A stretch of 64,000 nt of DNA from Siniperca chuatsi (Eukaryota; Chordata; Actinopteri; Centrarchiformes; Sinipercidae), in NCBI RefSeq assembly GCF_020085105.1, contig NC_058064.1, positions 17,553,823 to 17,617,822 of the forward strand, read 5' to 3'. The notes below the pieces were generated by a model. That model did not search any database. It worked only from the letters and a program-made list of their open reading frames with translations, and was not told the DNA's origin. Of this stretch, positions 38,530-51,400 are shown piece by piece; position 1 is the stretch's first letter; every line of letters starts with the position of its first letter. The position numbers were made by a program, and so were the translations under genes.

Positions 38530-41500
38530 CTCCAGTAGATGAGTATGCCCACCAGTACCAGCAGACAGAGGATGGTGAGAGTGGAGACAACAGCCAGAGG
38601 AACGACTGTCCTCTTCTCCCTCTCCACACCGCCGACCAGCCCGACCCGAGACTCATGGCTGCTGTTGCTGCCCTCTGAGAGAGACGAGAGGCAAAGGGGG
38701 AGAGAAAGAAAGAGTGGGAGTGTCAGAAAGCACAGAGACAGAAGAAAAGGAGACAGAGAGATCTTGTCAGTATAATGATCTCTACAATATTTGTTTAAAG
38801 GAAGTTTCTATATCAGGAATTCCATGAGAACTGATGATCAAAAGCTCCAGAACAGACTGTTTCCTCAACTGCTGTTTCCAAGGTCAAGAATGAATTTGTG
38901 TATTTAATGAAAAAGTGTATTTATAATAGTTATAACATATAATTTATAATTCAATTATAATATTATTTTTAGTATTTATATAATATATTTATATTATATT
39001 ATAGCACTAAAACATTTGTTAAAAAGTGCTTTGCAGAAGGGAGACAAACGATATGAGTTGAACAAAATAGCCATAACAACATATTTCAAACTTGTTTTGA
39101 CCTTAGTTTAGATCTTAGTTTTGAGCAGCAGTGATTCAGCCTGTGTCCAGTTTATTTTCAAACTGCTCCTCAAACCTTCAAGTGAAAAAGAGAAATTACC
39201 TGTCACACATTAAAACTGCATCGATTGATTTTTCTTTTGGCCACTTGGGGACAGCACAACAAGGTGTAAACACTGACATATAATCACCTTATGAAGTTGA
39301 CACAATGAACTTGTTAGCAAACAGTTACGTATTAACAAATCCAGTAGAAAGTGAACAACATTTGTATTCCTTTAGAGTCGTGTTTTAGGCTCGCTGGCAA
39401 ATGTAAGTTGAATATTCACTCTCCTTTTAGCTCTGTTTGGTTCTCTACCAACCTCTGAGGGAAATCTGGCTTTTTAGCTGCTCCACTATGTTCTGCAGCT
39501 AGTTGCTAACTTTGTCTGTCTACCATTTGGTGCTGGGCAGGTAGCATACAATGGGTTTCTCAGAACTTTTTGGCTGAAAACGATATTGATGAGAGCCGTG
39601 AGACTGAACCAAAACAGTAAAGTTGCAGGCCGGAAAACCAAAACAATGAGCTGAGAGACGCTAAAATGCTCCATAAAGCTGACGGAAACTGCAGAGTTGG
39701 GTGATAGTTCTCTGAGGGTTTGTCACTATTATCAATCCCTTTCACATTACACAGTAATTTCATCCTCTGTTACTATAAAGACATTAATTATTGCAGCTTT
39801 AAGTTTGTTTATGTTTCCACCAGCAATGACAGCATTGTTTGGAATAAATGTCTATTCAGCCATCATGACCATCATGGCTGAATAGACAAAACAAAGAGCA
39901 CCACCTACCTCAAACTTTGTAGGTTAGCGCTTTAACTTGTGTATGGAAAGATGTATGTGAGAGGGAAAAACCAAACTGCCCTGTAGCAGTCCGTCACAGA
40001 GAGGCAGAGCTGAGGAAAAGCTGGGCATCGAGTAACATTTACCTTCCATTTGCTCCTCTGTGTCCTTGTTGCCATCTGTCAGTCTGAGCAGAGGGACGAG
40101 ACGCCCCAACACGGGATTTCTTGCAGCATCAAACAACAACCTGTCCACACGTGAGAACTTCTGCAAACTCTCTCCAATTACAGCTACATCACTATCCTCT
40201 TTACCACCTCCTTCGATGTGTTCCTCATTCTCCAGTCCTCCACTTCTTTTACCATTATTGTCTCCCTCTTTGTTGTCGTCCGGAGTAGAGTTACCCCCAA
40301 CAACTTGACTGTCAACACTTATGTTTTGACCCTCATCATGTCCGTCACCATTGCCATTTTCTTCACTGCTGCCAAACAGTGGGAACTCTGCTGTAGGTTT
40401 GTCTTGACTGACAGACAGCTGGAGTCCATCTCTTCTTCCAAATACAACTTCTTTGGTGCTGTCTTCCCGTCCATCACCTTTGTCATCACTTTCCTTTTCA
40501 CCAACAGCTTTGATACCTTCTTTGTCATCACTCACTTTCTTTCGTTTTCCCTTTCCATCTTCCCCTCCATCTCCACCACCCTCTCCAGAACCATTGACGT
40601 CCTCAGGCCAGCTAAAAACTTTCAAATTGGACTCAATTTCATCCCCACTGCCAGTGTCAGTGTATATTGTCTTTCCTACTACAGTCTCAACTTCAATTTC
40701 TCTCTCCTTCTCTTTCAGCATGTCCCAGCTTACTGCGCTATTGAGCTGTCTGGCACTCTCATCTGTTTCACCATCGACTTTCCTCACTCTCTGATCCCCA
40801 ATGTCTCCATCTATCTCTACTTCTTCCTCACCACTTAGCTCATTTTCAGTCTCCTCCATTTCTGTCTCTGCCACTGTTTCAAACTCTTTCTTGCTACTTA
40901 TTTTGTGTCCTGCCCCATCTATAGAATTTTCTGTTTCACTATCCATGTCAATTCCTGTTGATCGACTCTTTGTCCCAGTACTATCCACCTTGAAGCTAAC
41001 AGTTAAATTTGGAATAGCAGAGAGGTCAGTTTTGACTGTAGCGACCGCATCAAATTCTTGATTGAGCCTGTTGCTATAAAGGCCAGAGCTTGATCCACTT
41101 CTCTCTGCTGGCCTGTCTGTGTTGGACTCCTCTGAATTATAAGGAAGAGACAAAGTCAAACTTTTAGAATCAAAGAAAGATGTGACTGAAGTGGAGTTGT
41201 GGTCTTTTTTATGTCTATCCGTCCTGGCTTCCTCTTCATTTTTGGAATATGGCAAGATATTCAGACCATTCAGACCATCTTGAATCCTACCGTCAGTTTG
41301 ATTATAAGAAGTCTTTGGGATATTTCCTTCAACTGTGTTTGTTGAAAGGTAATATGTAGTGATTAAGCGCGTCTGAGAACCCAAAGTGGTGGAGATCTGA
41401 GAGTGTTCTAAATCCATTTGTAGACGGACAATGGAGTGCTCTTCAGAGGACTTGTCATTCTGATGAAAGATAATGCCACTCCTCTTGTCTTCAGGGAGGG

Positions 41501-44500
41501 CAGGAGAACCGCTGGTGTATTCATTAAAAGGGTTGAGTGACTGAGGCGTGACACTGGATAAATCTCCTTCAGCAGAGAATCCCCCTTCTGAGACAGAGTC
41601 TGGACTTTCAGGGTTGACGATAACTCCACTAGGAGCGTTAGGAGAGTTTGTTAAGCCAGAGGACTGTTCAATGATTGAGTCCTCAAACTTGGACGTGGGT
41701 ATATTTGCTGCAAGAAAAGCCAAAGTAAAAGAAGTAAAAAAAATTTAAAAAACTTTTCCAGGACACAAGCATTGAAACGAGTCCTTTCCAAATGTATTTC
41801 TCATGCCAGGAAAGATGGAAGAAAAGGTTATTATTGAACTTGACTCAGCAAAGGTGGAGTTTTCGGTCATCATCATGCCCACACCGTACCCAAAATGCAA
41901 AATGAGAGCCACGAATTCAAGTTATTTATTGAGTTCCTGAATGAAGAGATGTCATAAATCAACTTGGTGAAGACGAACAGATGAAGTACCCTCAAGATGA
42001 AGTGAATCCTGCATTCTGTGAGGACAGAAGAAAAAAACATCCACCAGAGTGCGCCATTGAGCGAGAGAAAAGAATGCAGACCCAGAAGAGGAGTCCCAAA
42101 AGTAGATGCTCTTCACTGAGCTTGAGTGGGCTCAAGTAGATTATACAGAGCCAGGAAAGATATGACCTCATGTGGAGCTACATGCTGCAAGATCTGAGGA
42201 AGAGTCAAGCATATTTCATTTCTGAACCAGTTCAGAGAGTGAGGCAGCCGCTGATTATCACTCTAATCATCATCAACACCCGCTTATTCTTTTCAACCAC
42301 CACCACCACCACCACCACCACCAGCAGCATTGTCTACATCATGCCACTATACAACATGCCACCGAGATCACAGAGTACAGCAGTGATTAGCCAAACAGCA
42401 GTGGGTTTATTTGAGGAGACACGCAATCATCGCAATCACCGCAATTAAGTCCAGCCATGTACCCACCACAAAAAGACTATTATTTATATCATGCTGTGGT
42501 TGTGTAAAATGCCTCATATTATAAATGCATAGCCACTTTTAATAGGAAGCAAAAGTAATTTTCTTTATAGGATATATATTTCAAGAAAGGGTGCTCTTAG
42601 GTGTTTCATTTTACCGTTAAACATGGGCTGGGTTGTATGCATCAGCACCCTGAGAAGAGAGGAGGTGGTGAATGACTTGTAGACTGACTCAGCGAGTGTG
42701 TTGCTGGCGGTTGCTGCCCTTGCTGTGATCCAGAGGGGGGAGGGGGTGGAGGAAACCGAGGTGATCGTTTCTGGTAGAGGTTTGTTCGCAGGGGCATCGC
42801 TGTCTTCAGAGGACGGCGGGGAGACTTTGTCCACTTTATTACCTGTGGGACAGAACGTACATAATGATGATATGACATGATACGTCGAGACATGGCACAA
42901 CGTGACCTGACATGATGTGATTTTTCATGATGACCTAACGTGACTCAACATGATGTTACCACATGATGTGACGTCACATGAAAAGGCATGGTATAATGTC
43001 ACAACATGACAAAAAATGACAGAAGATCTGACATGCCATGATGTAATGTAATGTAGGATGTCATGTGACGTGATGTAATGAGACATCCCATCACATGATA
43101 TATTATGAATGGATGAATTAAGTTTATATTATTGTGTCATGCATCCAACTATGCTTAGCTCACATCGGCTTACAAGAAACCACCAATTCATATAAGCTAG
43201 ATCCAGAATACTGCATTTTCAAACAATAAAAAAAATATAGAAAATCAATTCCAGTAATTTTAAGATTTTAAGATTCATAATGTATGTAATATAAAATTCA
43301 TAAATTGCTGACAAAATATTTACTGAATATTACTGGAGAAATCCGAGTAAATACTAGTTAAATAGTCCATCTTGCCGTCTTTTCTGGGCTTTTGAGACAG
43401 TGTTAGCAAACACAAGTGAACAGCCATCCAATAGGCATTCGTTATAATGATTACAACTTAAGCAGCAGTAGCCGTTCATATCATTTATTTGAAACATTTA
43501 TCAAATTTATAAATTTAAAATTAAGCTATAAAAAGTCAACACACAATCTAAACATGTCAGTGTTGATACTGGTGTTCAGAAATACTTTATTGATCCCTCG
43601 AGGGGAATCTGAGCAGAATCAGTGGCAAGCATCCAGTGGATGAAAAGTCTTCTCCTGCTACCCATTTAAATATGTATGAGCTGAAATTCCTCCCTGGCCC
43701 TGCACGAAGAACTGCAGTAGCAGCACCAACCCGAGATGTGTTTGGTAAACACGAGCGCCAATAAAAGAAAAAGCTCTTCCAATCAAATCTGACCTGGCAC
43801 CACAGCAGCAGCAGGCACTGTTGCGGCAGAGGTGGTGGTTTCTAGTGGAGAGTTGTTGACTGTGTCTTCATAGAAGATATCTGTGACTTGGATGTCCTCC
43901 ACAGGAGGGGTGTAGAGGTCCGACTGGGAAGAAGGGAGGCCACTTTCACCGGCTTGGTCTGATGGACCGTGATCCCTTGACTGCAAGTAGAAGAGGCAGT
44001 GCGCAGTTTAAACTAAAACATATTAGTCTGGTATTGTGGGGGAAAAAACACTACAAGCAACTTCGCATTTCCATTTTATGTGCTAGCTATTTGTTTCAGC
44101 ATTAGGTATTACATTTAATCAGGATTAAGGATGAAGGAAATAAAAACACTGAGAAAAAGTGTTTTGTGAACTACCTGATTTGGCAGCACTGACAATGAGG
44201 CCTCTTCTGTGATTTGTCGGCGGATCGTTGGCAGGGTGGTTGTCCGAGCAACTGGAAACAGGAAGCCCGGCTGCTCAGTTACTTCAGTTACCCATATTGC
44301 ACCGTTGCCGTCAAAACCCACTTTAGTGAACGGCCGGTGTGTTGGGATCCTCCGGTCCTCGTCAATCCAGTTCTGGTCCATATCATCGGGTTTAGACCTG
44401 TTCCGGCCCGGTTTCTTTTTCCCATTCGTGTTGAGTCGAGTTTTCGGTAGAACGGCAGACTCAGAGGGAGTCTTTGGGCTTGAACGGGTGCTGACCTGGA

Positions 44501-45376
44501 CCGGGAGGTTCTGGTTCGCTTGGGTTTGGTCTCTGGCCTGGCTCTGGTGGTGTGTAGGTTGGTTCTGGTAAACCCTGGTCTGCTCCACTGGGATCTCCTC
44601 CACAGGGCTGTGGTCCTCTGGAGACAAATATACCTGATTCTGGTTCTCTGGCTTCTCCCATCTGGCTTTAGATGAGACCTACACAAGGAAAAAAGCACTA
44701 CTGTGTGGAGCTGTGTCGCAAGATGTTTGGTTATATACTGTATATGATTACGAGGAACAGGCCTTGTTGAAGGAGTAATAAAAACATCTAAGGATTTTTA
44801 CGCTATCATCGCTTCTTCCTTAAATAAGTGAATATAAACATCCTACCAAAGGCACAATGGTGGTGCAATCATTTTGTTTACTTCTTCAACATTCAAATGA
44901 ACTGATAATAAGACACAAGTGATCTCCATTAATGCAGTGTGGAAGAGCACAGGCTGTACTGGTTCTCTCAGTGAGAAAAACATGGTAACCTCACAGTCTT
45001 TCTTTCTTCTTTCTTTTTTTTTAATCTCTCCTAAACATACTGGAAAGTCCCTTATAACCTTTTGTACTGCTCTCCAAACACTAAATGACAAGCCTCTACT
45101 GATATAATTACGATCATTTGCATAATAATTAGGTTCACTGATATGACTGAATACAGGGCAAACTTCAGCACTGCAAAATAATTCGGCACAATGAATGCCA
45201 GCGTGCAGAGTGAAGTCAGGTGCAACCACAGACACACAGACTGTCCTACCTCCCTGTTGCCTTTCAAATCTTTTGTGACAGCGTCGGGATCTGAATCACT
45301 TTCTAGAGAGAGAGGAAAGAAAGACTTACTTTAATTGCAGTAAATGTAACAGTTAAAATTTATGCTCTTACTTTGT

Positions 45377-45412
<36 letters not shown>

Positions 45413-48400
45413 TGTCTTTGTACCAGGGTCTTCTAACGGCATGTCTACTATAATCTGGTCGCTCCATCGTCCTCTGAGTCCGTTGGTGCAGACAGCAACT
45501 ACCTGAACCACATAGCTGCTGTTGGCCAGCAGGCTGGGGATGATAGCACCCTATAAAGTCAAAGAGGTGAGTTTATTAGTGGCACCCAAAAGTTTTTGGT
45601 CTGACGTACACCCACAACCCGATCAGATGAGCTCCTGCACCCATTCATCAACACCACCCCTCATGTTACAAATGTATTCATTTGAATCCATTTTAAACAT
45701 GGTGTTATTGAACACTTTTAATTATATAAAGACGATATTGTTGCAATAATGATCCCGGAATTGTTGATGTTTAGGTTTGGTCTGTTTTTTCTTTAGATTT
45801 GGTCATGTTGGCATTCATACTTCTACCACTTGAAGAGGCAGTACTGGACGTTTCAACCAGTGCTCTAGCACTTTTAACTATCTATATCTATTTCTCTCCT
45901 CGCTTGCTAACTAGTTTTCATGCACTCAGTGGTGTTAAGGTGTTACAACGGCCTCCGGTCAGCGGGGAGGGTGTCCTGTGCAGGCGGCTTATCATAGGTG
46001 CTTTCACCTATTTATTGAGACAATTGTAAGGCAATTTGTAATCATATATTTGTGGTTGTTTTCTTACAAAATTTAAATATGTAGATGTTCTTTAAAAAAA
46101 AATCAATATGATGAGATTCTCCATAATCTCCATAATCTTTCCACATGCCCCCTGGTAACATACTTCCTGGGTACAAGGTCACCTGGTTCGGAATCACTGA
46201 TTTAAATATCTCTGCTGTGAAATGTCCCTCCACTTTTAATACATATGTACAAATCATATATTAATAGCACTAATGATGACTTGTTGACTATTAAAAGTTT
46301 TGGGAAAGAAATTTCCCATAAACACTGCTAACAATGCTGTATTTGACTTTACAATACATTATCCTTAATGAGAATATACTTTCAAGTTGCACATATGCCT
46401 ATAATAATTGCATAAAAGCCACCTCATGGTCTATATTTTTACAATATGGACTTGAGTGCATCCCTGTTGATGGTAATCAAGTCATAATGTAGTCGAAATT
46501 GCATTAGCACAGTGTTTGCAAATCTTAAAATAATAAATAATGCCCCTTGTGGTTTTTTATTAGATGTTTTCATTTTTATGTGTGGTGTGTTAAGCTTTTA
46601 TCTTAAATTTGCTAAATAATATATGATGTATTGTAAAGCAGAAATATAATATTAAAAAAATATATTGGCTGTAAAACTTCAACATAAAGAGCCTTTAAAA
46701 AATAACTACCACTCGAAAAACAAATGTAAAAACGTAAATACTAAATAAAGCTACAAACAAAAGGTGGGCTTTACATTTTACAACAGTCCTTCATTTGTGC
46801 CATATTGGGTTGGTCTGAATATTGACGACTCGGAGTCTACATACATGCACATACACACACAGGTATGCATGAAGAGGATGCAGAGGACAGGGTTAGATGG
46901 AGGCACATGATTCGCTGTGGCGACCCCTGAAAGGGAACAGCCAAAAGGAAAAGAAGACGATACACAGATATTGCTGGTCACATTAAGGGATGCTCGGTGA
47001 CTCGTTAAGAGGTCAAGATTGATTGTCACCATCAATAAATTGATGACTTTGATCAATCCAGATCCCAACAGCAGTCACAATGTGAGAGTGACAGATAGAG
47101 AGTGAGAGTAGATGGATGGTTGATAGAATTCTAACAAAGTATGTTCTAATATTTCTTGCAGGAGAAAAGGGAATGACTGTAATTTCAACCTATTATCTAT
47201 TTATAAGTCAAATGTACCTCTGTGGACTGTAGATAATGGTGCAAAACATTGGTTGAAATTACATGCAGTCAAAGGTGAGTGCAATGGGTGCTGTTTGTAA
47301 GGTGATGTTTTTTCTGTTTTAGGGAGCGATTTTTGTACCACATCCTGGTCGCCGTCTGTCCTGTACTCCTGCTTGCTCTGGTCTTGGCCCTGCAGCCTCT
47401 GGTAGGTGATGGTGTACCAGTCGATGGTTGTGTCATAAACCACGCGGGGGCGCTCCCACGTTACCATGATGGTTGTGTCGTTCTGGGCATCAGCCTGAAT
47501 GTTCTCTGGCTCCGAGCTGCAGGCTAGAGATAGAAGAAAGAGGAAAAAGAGGGCAGGATTGGTAAAAATTTTAAATATTGATTAGTGCGTTAAAGCCTGA
47601 AAGAAAGAGACGGGGAAAAAAATTAAAGGACCAGGCACAACTGAATATCTAAATCTGAACAGCACAGAAACAGTGCAACATCTCACATTAAAGGTTATAT
47701 TAATAAAATATTTATGTAGAAGAATATTTAAAAAAAAAAAAAAAAAAACATCCACAGAGCTTTTAGAAAGGTGTGGAATAAAAGTATCACTTTTCCTAAA
47801 AAAAAAAAAAGATGATTGTGAATTAATCATTTTAAAAATTTTGACGGGTCCAAAATAAATGTTTTGTTTATCTCTGTGTGAGATGTCTGACGTTTGGTCC
47901 CTGCTTCTAACAAGGCTTGTGAGCCAACAGTATAATGATATTGGTATCACGTGGTATAGTTACCAGTTAGTGTGGGAAAAAAGGACACTGACGCTAGCAC
48001 ATATTAGCTATCTTAGCTTTATCGTCTGAATAACAATAACCCATAAAATTACAGTTCTGCATATTTAAACAAAATAAACAACAACTACCAGCAGTCATAG
48101 TCCTTAAAACCTTAACGAATGTGTTGTCACCGGTTAGATTGTCAAAATTCGAAAAAATAACAGCTTCAATCCCTGACAAGCTAAGTTAGCATTAGTGACG
48201 GCTGCGTTCAGTTACCTAATGTTATAGTTCCCTCAAACAATGTAATGTTATAACAAGGATGCATATCAGAGGGGATTTAGAAGTGGACTAGGGTCCGACA
48301 TAACCGACGGTCCAGGGCCAGTACAAGTTTATGTTGGGCAAGTTGATTGACCATTCACTGGTCCGTCCGGGCTGGAGGTTGACTGGTCTGCTTATAAAAA

Positions 48401-51400
48401 GACGGTTGCTCTTCTTTAAGAAAGGAGTGGACGTGGGATCCCAATATATTACCAATATGTCATGTCGAAGGTAAATTAAAGTTCAGAACTACTATAAATC
48501 TGCTCATTATAGTGTTTAGACCCAAAACGTGACATTATTGAGGGTGTCATCTCATATAGCAGTCTAACATTAGCCCTATTATGAGACAGTTGATTGAAAT
48601 GTCATTTTACAGTTAAGTGTTGGAATATAGAGCCCCTATAATTATTAAATTATGGGGGGAAAAGGGTTACCTAAAGCTAGCTAACCATATCCTAAGATTA
48701 CCATAGATAACGTTACATGAAACACCACCGCATAAAGTAACCTAAATCTATAGCTAATGTATAGCTATATGTTGCACAATGAATTAATTACTCTATCAAG
48801 ATTCATCACTTGACATAACAGAGTCTGAGTCTCACTCCACTCGACCATGAAATATGCAGGTTGTGCAACGAACTGGCAACCACTGGAATGGAATGGAAGG
48901 GGGAGTCATCTAGTGGCTGGATGTTATCAGTGTTATCAATGGCACCTTTAAGTTCAGTGTTGCTGAAGGTAACTTGGTGTTAATCGACTGTATTGAGATT
49001 GGAAGAAAGCAGGAATACATTTTAAAAAGCCGTGCTCAAGAGGTGAGTGTGGCAATGAGTGGGAGGTGCTTGCATGTGTGTGTATGGCTGCATGAATTTG
49101 TTAAAGGCAAAAAGACCCTTTTCTGAATTTCTGAATACTTTATTTCAATTTCAAAAAGAGCAGCAAAATAAATTGCCTGCGCTGAGAGCAGGGGCACTAA
49201 ACTACAAAGTCGAGCTCCCTGGCAACCCAAAAGACCCACTTTACATGAGGGTCTACTTTATGAAGATGGAGAGCATCGTGAATTCTATCTTTTGGTGATC
49301 AACACTAGGCTGACCTTGGAGGAGAGCATTACAGCTACAGACGAACTAGAAGATAGGCATGGAAAAAAATAAGATTAATACTGTAATATTTATATTGATT
49401 TTCTCCACCATGCTGCCCAAAATTTGGCATAAATTAGATAAGTGAAAAGATTTAGAGCTTTGGAGAAGTGGATATTCTGGGTTGAACTCTTTAAAGCCTA
49501 ATAAGGAAGAATTTTTTAATAGTACAAAATCATAACATGCTGTATCTGCTGGGAGTTAACAGGGCCATTGATCAATACCAGTGGCTCAGCCTGCTGGCTG
49601 CTGAGATCTCTTTCTGGCTTGTTTTAAAACTAAAACTCAGTGTGAGCAGGCAAGTGATGGTACATGACTTTTCAGCTCCAAAGACTAAAAAGTATGCCAT
49701 CAAAGTAAGCTCAGTGTAAGGTAATTGTAAAAAATGTATTCTGTAAATGTGTGTATGCCTATAGGCATTATGCCCACTCCCAAGTCAAAACAGGCTCATC
49801 ACAGAGAACGAGAAGACTGAAACGAAAGCAAAACTGTGAACTGAGAGCACAGGTGGAAAAGACACATGAAAGCAGCTGAAGGATCAGAGAACGGAAATCA
49901 GTTATTTTATCTAAACCCACGGATATTCAATTTAGAATGATATAGAAAATAGTTATTAATAATTATTAGTCAATTGTCAAATAAATTAATCGTTTCAGCT
50001 CTATTATTTTTCGTTCTTATGGTTTTGGGTTTACGTTCATGCTTTGGAAATACCATTCACAGAATTTTTTGTTTTCATTTATGATAAGGTTTTTGAACAT
50101 TTACATTCCCCTAAGCTTAATTTGACTCCAGAAAAAAAGCATCATTCTCTAGCCAAAACAAACTTAACTTCTTTAACATGGTGCTATATTATCATATCTT
50201 AGCGATACGGCAAGGTACTAAGAAGTATAGAATTTTATTTAAAAGTCCACAAGATGCCCTTTGACTGTGCCATATGCTTCCTGAACAAGTTCTAATCATA
50301 GAAATGTGGGTGCTGGACCTCCATTTGGCTCAGTTAGCTAAGGTGTGTACAGTACCATGTCACCACAACATAATGTTTAAACCTAGTCTGTGACTTTAGC
50401 AAATAAAGCAGAAACACCATAAAATTAGTGGGTAACACCAAGGTGCCCATGTGCAAGGCAGTGATTCCCTGTTTGTTTCAGTGAGCTTCAAGCTGTGACA
50501 GCTGCTGAAGACCCATTCAACATGGATCCACAGATTATAATGAACTGAATTGACTGAAAATGATTTAAAAGTAGAAATAAACGATAAAGAAACAAACGAG
50601 CAAACGTTTTGTTTGGGTGTTTGATGACGTACTGGGTGTGAGCACGTCCTCCACTCCGGTGTACGAGGCAAACACCTGACCCATGAACTGCTGCTGCTGC
50701 TCCCTGAAGTTGTTCTGCAGGTAATCCGTCAGCATCACATATCCAGCCTGCTCCATCGTCATCACCTCACAAAACACCTCCAACTGCGTACAGAGAGAGA
50801 CAGAGAGAAGACAGAGGAAAGAGAGAAAAGAAAGATGCATCTTCCATGTTTCTCTACAGTTGCCAAAATAAACCCAACACTAATGCTTGTGTTTTTTTGT
50901 TTAAGAGACCTGTGTTGGTGCCTAGCGGGTGCAGAGAGACAGAGCTGCTCTATTTTTGGTTAGCTACAATGTGCCCGTGTCATGCCTTGCCACCCTCCGT
51001 TTCAATCATGCAAACACAGACAAACACACACAAAAAAAATGCACATAGAATATACACACAACCACTTTCATGACCTCATTCACTCTCCATTACTCTGCTG
51101 TATAATTGATGATTATTACACAGATGATTTCATCAGAGGTCCTTACACGTCTTCAGCCTGGAACTAAGCTGCAGTAACGTTACAGCTTGTGTTGTCGCTG
51201 CATGACAGGCCTTTTTTTTACCAGATCATGCTACTACAAAAACTCTATTCTGTAAATTCACATTTTGTCTAAACCTGTCACACTGCAATGCTTCAATGTG
51301 ACATCTTGTCCTTATTTTGTGCACAGATGTCAAATACAGCTGACCTGTAACCAGCCACAAACTGAAACCAGATGCTACAGGCAGCAGATGTCAACTTTGT

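Noticed and set aside
40218..40838. 206-codon open frame on the plus strand
   Set aside because: It is the antisense shadow of the acidic ptprz1 exon (40043-41707). Its Ser/Phe/Leu-rich composition is the complement of the GAA/GAT-rich coding strand, and the minus-strand exon has correct splice sites and phase.
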